This document shows positions 52,301-58,300 of a DNA stretch of 64,000 bases, one piece after another. The stretch is from Gordionus sp. m RMFG-2023 (Eukaryota > Nematomorpha > Gordioida > Chordodea > Parachordodidae): NCBI RefSeq assembly GCF_954871325.1, contig NC_088776.1, forward strand, positions 34,148,508 through 34,212,507, given 5' to 3'. The notes under the pieces were generated by a model, which was given only the letters and a program-made list of their open reading frames with translations, searched no databases and had not been told where the DNA came from. Each line of letters starts with the position of its first letter. Position 1 is the first letter of the stretch. A program made the position numbers and the translations under genes.

Positions 52301-55300
52301 CAAACTGGCTGGCGTGACCTGTACTTGAATTATTTTCTATTTTACTGGCGATCGAAGGAGGTAATTAGTAACTTCTCATCTAAATGCAAGAAACTCTTCT
52401 TGTCATCTCGATTCGCGAATTTCCAGATTTTCCATGAATTTACCAAAGCTACATCAATAAAATTGGTGAATATTGGCCACCACCATTTTTTTCCTTTTAT
52501 TTTTATTCTATATGTAGATATTAGATTATCACATAGATCAACTCCACCCATGTGTTTGTTATAAGCAGTTACCATATTTGGCTGAGGAATTTTTATTTTA
52601 GAAGATATTTTCTTAGAATACCTTGAAACATTAGAAAGCAAAGAGATAGTGTGGCATGTCGATGCAACGGTCACCACCGAATTATCATTCCAACGAACTA
52701 CAAATATTTCGTTTAATTTTTCAAACCTATAATCATAATATCCTCTTTCTTTTTTTGCTACAACCTTTATAGATTCAACTGGGCAATGCTCTATTCTATT
52801 GTCCCTCACAGTTCCAGTTGCAAAATATCCCATTTGTTTTAAGTATGACAAGAGTTTAAATGATGTAAAGAAATTATCAAAATATATTTTATGATAATTT
52901 GGTTTTTGCAATTTAATAATTTTATGATTACATTTCCACCTAATCCATATTCATATTTATTTTCGCTTTTTCCTTGATATATATCAAATGAGAATACGCA
53001 ACCGTCGGAAGAAGCCAATATCCAAGACTTGTATCCGAATCTAATTGGTTTTCCTTTTATGAACATTTTGCAAGAATGTCTTCCTCGATATGGTATCATC
53101 TGTTCATCTATTGATAAATGATGTTTGAAAATTCCGAATTGCTGAAATTTATTATTCAATATATTAATGTAAGGCCTAACTTTATAAAATCTATCATGTA
53201 TATCTATTTTAGTATTGTCTGCCAAATGGATATTATATTTCAAATTTCGAAATTGTAATTGGGTCATTGTATCCCGGATTATTGGAATAGAAATATCGCT
53301 ATCATTAGACCAGTACATTCTTTCTTGTGGGAGAGAATGATATCCAGTAAATAATAGAATTCCAATAAATCTCTGAATATCTTGGATGGTTATGCATATG
53401 TTAGGTCTATTCATTTGTTTAGCATAAATATTACTTTGTTTTACAATTAGTGAATATAAGTCTTCGTCGAAAATTAAAGAAAATATATCTGATGGACTTT
53501 TACCATGTAAATCATTTTCAAGTTTTATTACATCTTCCTTTTATCCATTGAAAGGACTTGAAGAATATATTGCATCCGTTTTTCTCCATTTTAAATTGTG
53601 AGAAATTCGAGAATAGCTTCTTGTAGAATATGGTTCTGGAAGGTCGTCATCAACTGAATTATGAATCTCCAATTCTCCAGCTGTATCTGAAGGCAAAACT
53701 CCGACATTTGTTAAGTCATTTTCATCGAAATCTTCTTCATCACTAACTGCAGAGGGGTTTGGCGGAATTATAACCATATCTCTTTCTTCAATTGGTTCCT
53801 CTTCAAAAAGTTGAGCAAGCGTTTGTTCAATTGTTAGAAAACGTTTCATTAAAAAAATTTATTAAAAATTAAATATCTAGACAAATTATTTTCGTAGAAT
53901 CTTGATTTTTTTATTAGTCATCTATTATTTTGATTGAATTGACAAAACAGGTGCATAATATTTTATATAAATAAAATAAAATCTTCAGAAAGGAAGAGGC
54001 TAAAAATAATTTTAAACTTTTGAATATTTATGAACCTAATAATTTCATATAATTTGATCGGGATAAAAAATTATAATAGGAACAATATATTATTCGATTT
54101 AATCTCAGGGGGCTAAAAAAAATTTTTAAATTATTTTCAAAAGGTCTTTTTTTGGGTATAAAATTTTTTTAAAAAAATTCTTAGGGGGCTCGAGCCACCC
54201 ACCCCTCCTCCCCCCACCCTTAGTGACGGTAGTGGTTTTAATATAAAAAATTATAATTCATTATGTTAAATTTCATTTGTTTGAATTTTTTAAATAATTT
54301 ATACTGCTAGATGGTTAACGGTGCATATATGCACCAGTCAACTTTATGTGGTTACCTATTAAATTTTAATTATTTAAAAATTCAAAAATGATTGATAAAT
54401 ATTGATATATCTATAAAGAATATATACACACTAGTTTTCATCGAAATAATTTTATAATATGCTTGTGAGATCACTTAAAAAATTTTGCATTTTAGACCTC
54501 ATAAATTCGCAAAGTTTGAGGGTTTCTTAGGGACATAAAAAAATATTTTTTCATATTTTTCTTTTCCAGTTATGAAGTACAATGTCTGAACTATATAAAA
54601 ATCTTTTTTATTATTTTTTAAAATAAAAACTACTATGTTAAAATAAGGTATATAGGAGGTGGTGCATATATGCACCGTTAACCAGTAACGGGTTAACTCA
54701 AAATAAAATTATATATTATATGATATTTAATCTGTATCCTTCATTTAATAAAAAAATAATTTAAGTATATTTTAAAAAAAGTTTTAAAAATTTTCATTAA
54801 ATAAAATATACATAATAAAATTTTGATTGATTATGATTAATTGCTTTTTAGCAATTCAGTATTTAGTCATACCGGGGCTTTCATTCAATTATAGAAATTG
54901 CCTATCGATAAAAGAAATTCAATTTATTACTTTATTTATAATTTTTTGCTAATATAACATATATTAATATTAATAAAATATATTCAACCAAATTTATACT
55001 TCTTGAATATATGAATCAGAATCTTTAGCATTTCATATATGGCGCCCTAAATATTAAAAATAATTGATATAATATAAATTTTAAAATCTAATATATAACT
55101 CACTTTTAAAAGATTCTAATTTTTCGGTAGCGCATTTACTTTCTTGTGACGACAATGTGTAACTACGGCCAGTAGCAGTTAACGGTGAAACTAATGTTAA
55201 GATATGACATTTTGGCAAGTAGAGTGTCGTCTATACTTGGAAATGTAAAGGAATTAGAAGGTCCGGATGGGTGTAAAAACTTTATATATATTTCTTCCTC

Positions 55301-58300
55301 CTTTTGATTTTTCCCTAAAACTAAGGCTAACCACCAATTAGAATCATAAACACATGTTATATACCCTGATATCTCTCCAAAAATGATACTTTCATCATTA
55401 TATGATAAATATTCTATATTACTTTCTATTGAATTGGAATAAATTTTACTCTTAAATTGATGTAGACCTGTGGGAATCACCGTGTGAATTTTCTGTGTTC
55501 CAGGTATAGGTCTCGTTTTTGAAAACCTTTCCCTGAGTAATATTTCTTCGTGATCATAATTTTCTTGGGTCATATATTCAAAATATATGCCATTAATATT
55601 TTCTTTAGCGAACTCGTACAATTCATATGATGTGGTTATTTGCTTTGAGTAAGGTCTTTGTAAACTAGCTCTAGCGGCTAATCTTTTAACAGTGCCACCA
55701 ATCCCATTACAAACACTTTTCCCATGTGCTGTAGCAGAAAAATGCCATTCCGCCTGTATCCCGAAATCCATCTCATGATGGCAAATATTAATAAAATTTT
55801 TACGATTTTTATACTGTGCAGCAGATCCATCGGAAAAATAAAAAATTTTATTTGGCATACAAATTTTATTAATTAAAAAATTTACCAATGTTTTTGGGAA
55901 ATAATGTACTGCTATTGTATTGTGTTGCAAAGATTCGGATATCATTACATAATTTAGGCAACAAATATTGGCTAAATTATCTTTATAATATATAACAAAA
56001 GGGTGAACAGTGGATTGAGCTCTATTCCAATGATAACTTTGTACTTCATCCTGAAGTATAAAGCTATAGTTTTCTGAAAAATCACATAAAATTAAATATT
56101 GGCCTTTGTCTAAGTTCAATTTTAGATTTTTTTGATACAATGATTGTTGCGTTGAAATAAAAGAATGGGGTAATAAAGATTCCATTTTTTCAAAAAAGGC
56201 ATTGATAAATTCATCTACTGGCTTGGTTATTGTTTCAAGAGTGGTTCTATCTACGGATAGCCATTGTTTGTATGTTATAAATTCGATGTCCTTAGAACGA
56301 AACAATATTTCTATTTGGTGGCGTAAATTTGTTGACCCTGGACAATTATCACATTTGCCCAAATAACAGGATGGTTGAGGCGGATTACAAATTATTAAGG
56401 GTAAAATATGTTTATATGTTTTAATGGGCAACATATCATCTTTGGTTAAATTGGGTAAATTTGATCCAATGATCATTAATTTAAAATTTTGGTGGTAGCT
56501 GCAAACACAAACATTATGTGTACCACTACCTCCTACGAGTATACAATTTTTTGGGCTAATGCTTGCAAATTTCGAAAAACCGATTTTAACATCAGGCCTC
56601 ATTTCTTTAAAAAATATATAAATTTCTTTCAAATTATCTAAAATTAATCTCTTTTGTATTGTATTCTTTTTTCCGTCTTCGGTCAAAATTGAAAGGCAAT
56701 CTTTCTTGCCTGGCATGATTCTGCTTATTTCGTCCGTACAATAAAATTCTTGTACAATTTTAACTGTACATTCGTCTATAGTATTTCCAGGCTTGGGGTT
56801 AGGGGTTGATAAAAATCCCTTTTCCGCTATCAATAATTTAGCTTGTCTTGCCATGTATTTTGTTGTATTAAATTCATTCATTATTTTGGACACTGTCCAA
56901 TTCTTTGGTAATATCGTCAAAATTTTATATTTATCAGTTTTAGATAAGAGTGAAAAATTTTTTTTAATATTGCTTAGAATACCATCATCTTTATCGATAG
57001 TAGCTGGCTCAATCGCATTTATATCTAAATGAGTTTCTATAGCCTTTTTTATTTTGGTAATTTTTTTAATTGGATATCTTTTTTCTCTCAACCTTTTCTT
57101 TTTTATTGGAGATTCTCCAATTTCTATCAATGATGTATTAATTGATTCATAAGCCAGGTTCTCTTCGATATGATGAATATCAGGGTCTTTAAATGCGTCA
57201 TTTGACTTACTAGCTGTTCCGAGTTTTCTTCGACATTTATCACATATCTTATCATCTGAGTGAAGTGACATCCAAGATTGTACATTTCTAAGATTTGTAG
57301 TTACATTATTATGTTTTAGTATTTTAAAAGGGTTACAGCATCTAGTTTTTCGAATAAGATTTTTGTTCATTTTATTGAAATTCTATATGATAAAACAAAT
57401 TAATTTATAAAAATATCACCGAATATCTAATAATTACAGGTGTACCGATTAGGGGGTTAATCCGATACGATATTGCAGATATTATATTGATATCGGCCAA
57501 ATAACCGATATCACTAATCTGATTTTGCTCGCTCTACATATTATATATTTTATCATATAAAACAAATAATTATAATTTAAATTAACCTAGTATTTCAGGA
57601 CTATTTATTCATGTAAAATTCTATATAAAATTTAGTAAAAATATGGTATAATCATTTTTTGTTCCAAAAACCCTATTTTGATGTAGAAAGTAACTGGTTA
57701 ATTTTTGAAAAAATTATTGATTTAGTTTTAAAACCAAAAATATCCTTATAAGACATTATTAATTATTTTCATTTAGTTTTTTATAAAATTTATCGCTTCA
57801 ATTAAATAATTTTTTTACCTTTGATATTATAAGAATAATTAGAATTTATTATAAGAATAATTAGAATTTATTATAGTTTTTTTAAAATACCAAGAAATTA
57901 ATTAAAAAATGAATTAATATAGTGAGCATGTGTTATTGAATGATTAATCAATTTTCAATTTTTCTTTATTTTATTGATTGAAACACTCATTTATTCTTAT
58001 TTACAAGTAAAGCTATGCCGATTTTAGAAAATCCGATCCAATATTTATATTGTTTGGGTTATTGATGATACTTTTATTTTGTATATAATTTTATAATAAT
58101 AATAAATTAATATTTGTAATATTTTATTAGCTTTTCCACGTCAATGGAAGAATTATAATTCTTCAGATATTATTTTTTTTTGGTAAAAACAAAACAATAA
58201 ATACAATGTACATAATATGGAGACACAAAAAAAATATGATATATCTTGACTTTGAAAAATTTATTTTTTTTGCGACGATCACATTATTTTAAAAAATTGA

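Larger units (their letters stand above)
51882..54692 (-). mobile_element. piggyBac element C inside element B
   Basis: TTAA is duplicated at 51878-51881 and 54693-54696. The flanking sequence rejoins to match the uninterrupted left arm of B (GAGTTAATATTATT). The ends CCCATTAATGGT and, in reverse, CCCGTTACTGGT are 10/12 identical. Length 2811 bp. Three copies of the 16-bp palindrome GGTGCATATATGCACC lie in the subterminal regions. The transposase is on the minus strand and lightly broken. A GGGGGCT-rich insert occurs at about 54100-54235. Confidence 0.92.
47780..54874. mobile_element. Element B: fold-back element inserted in element A, itself hit by piggyBac C
   Basis: It starts GGGTATGACTAAATACTGAA and ends TTCAGTATTTAGTCATACCG. 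The flanking GGGCTTTCA (47771-47779 and 54875-54883) is a 9-bp direct repeat, 10 bp if the extra G is counted, within what was one GGGGCTTTCATTCAA string of element A. A 9-bp TSD suggests a Mutator-like insertion. Without piggyBac C it is about 4.3 kb: outer arms of roughly 470 bp, then tandem arrays of about 300-bp units in each arm, inverted around a 500-bp centre (about 49610-50120). No gene. Arm identity is very high. Confidence 0.85.

Noticed and set aside
55163-57370. Host gene reading of the 735-codon frame
   Set aside because: It lies wholly between matched inverted repeats, antisense in an ARIH1 intron, with no introns of its own. A transposon gene is simpler.
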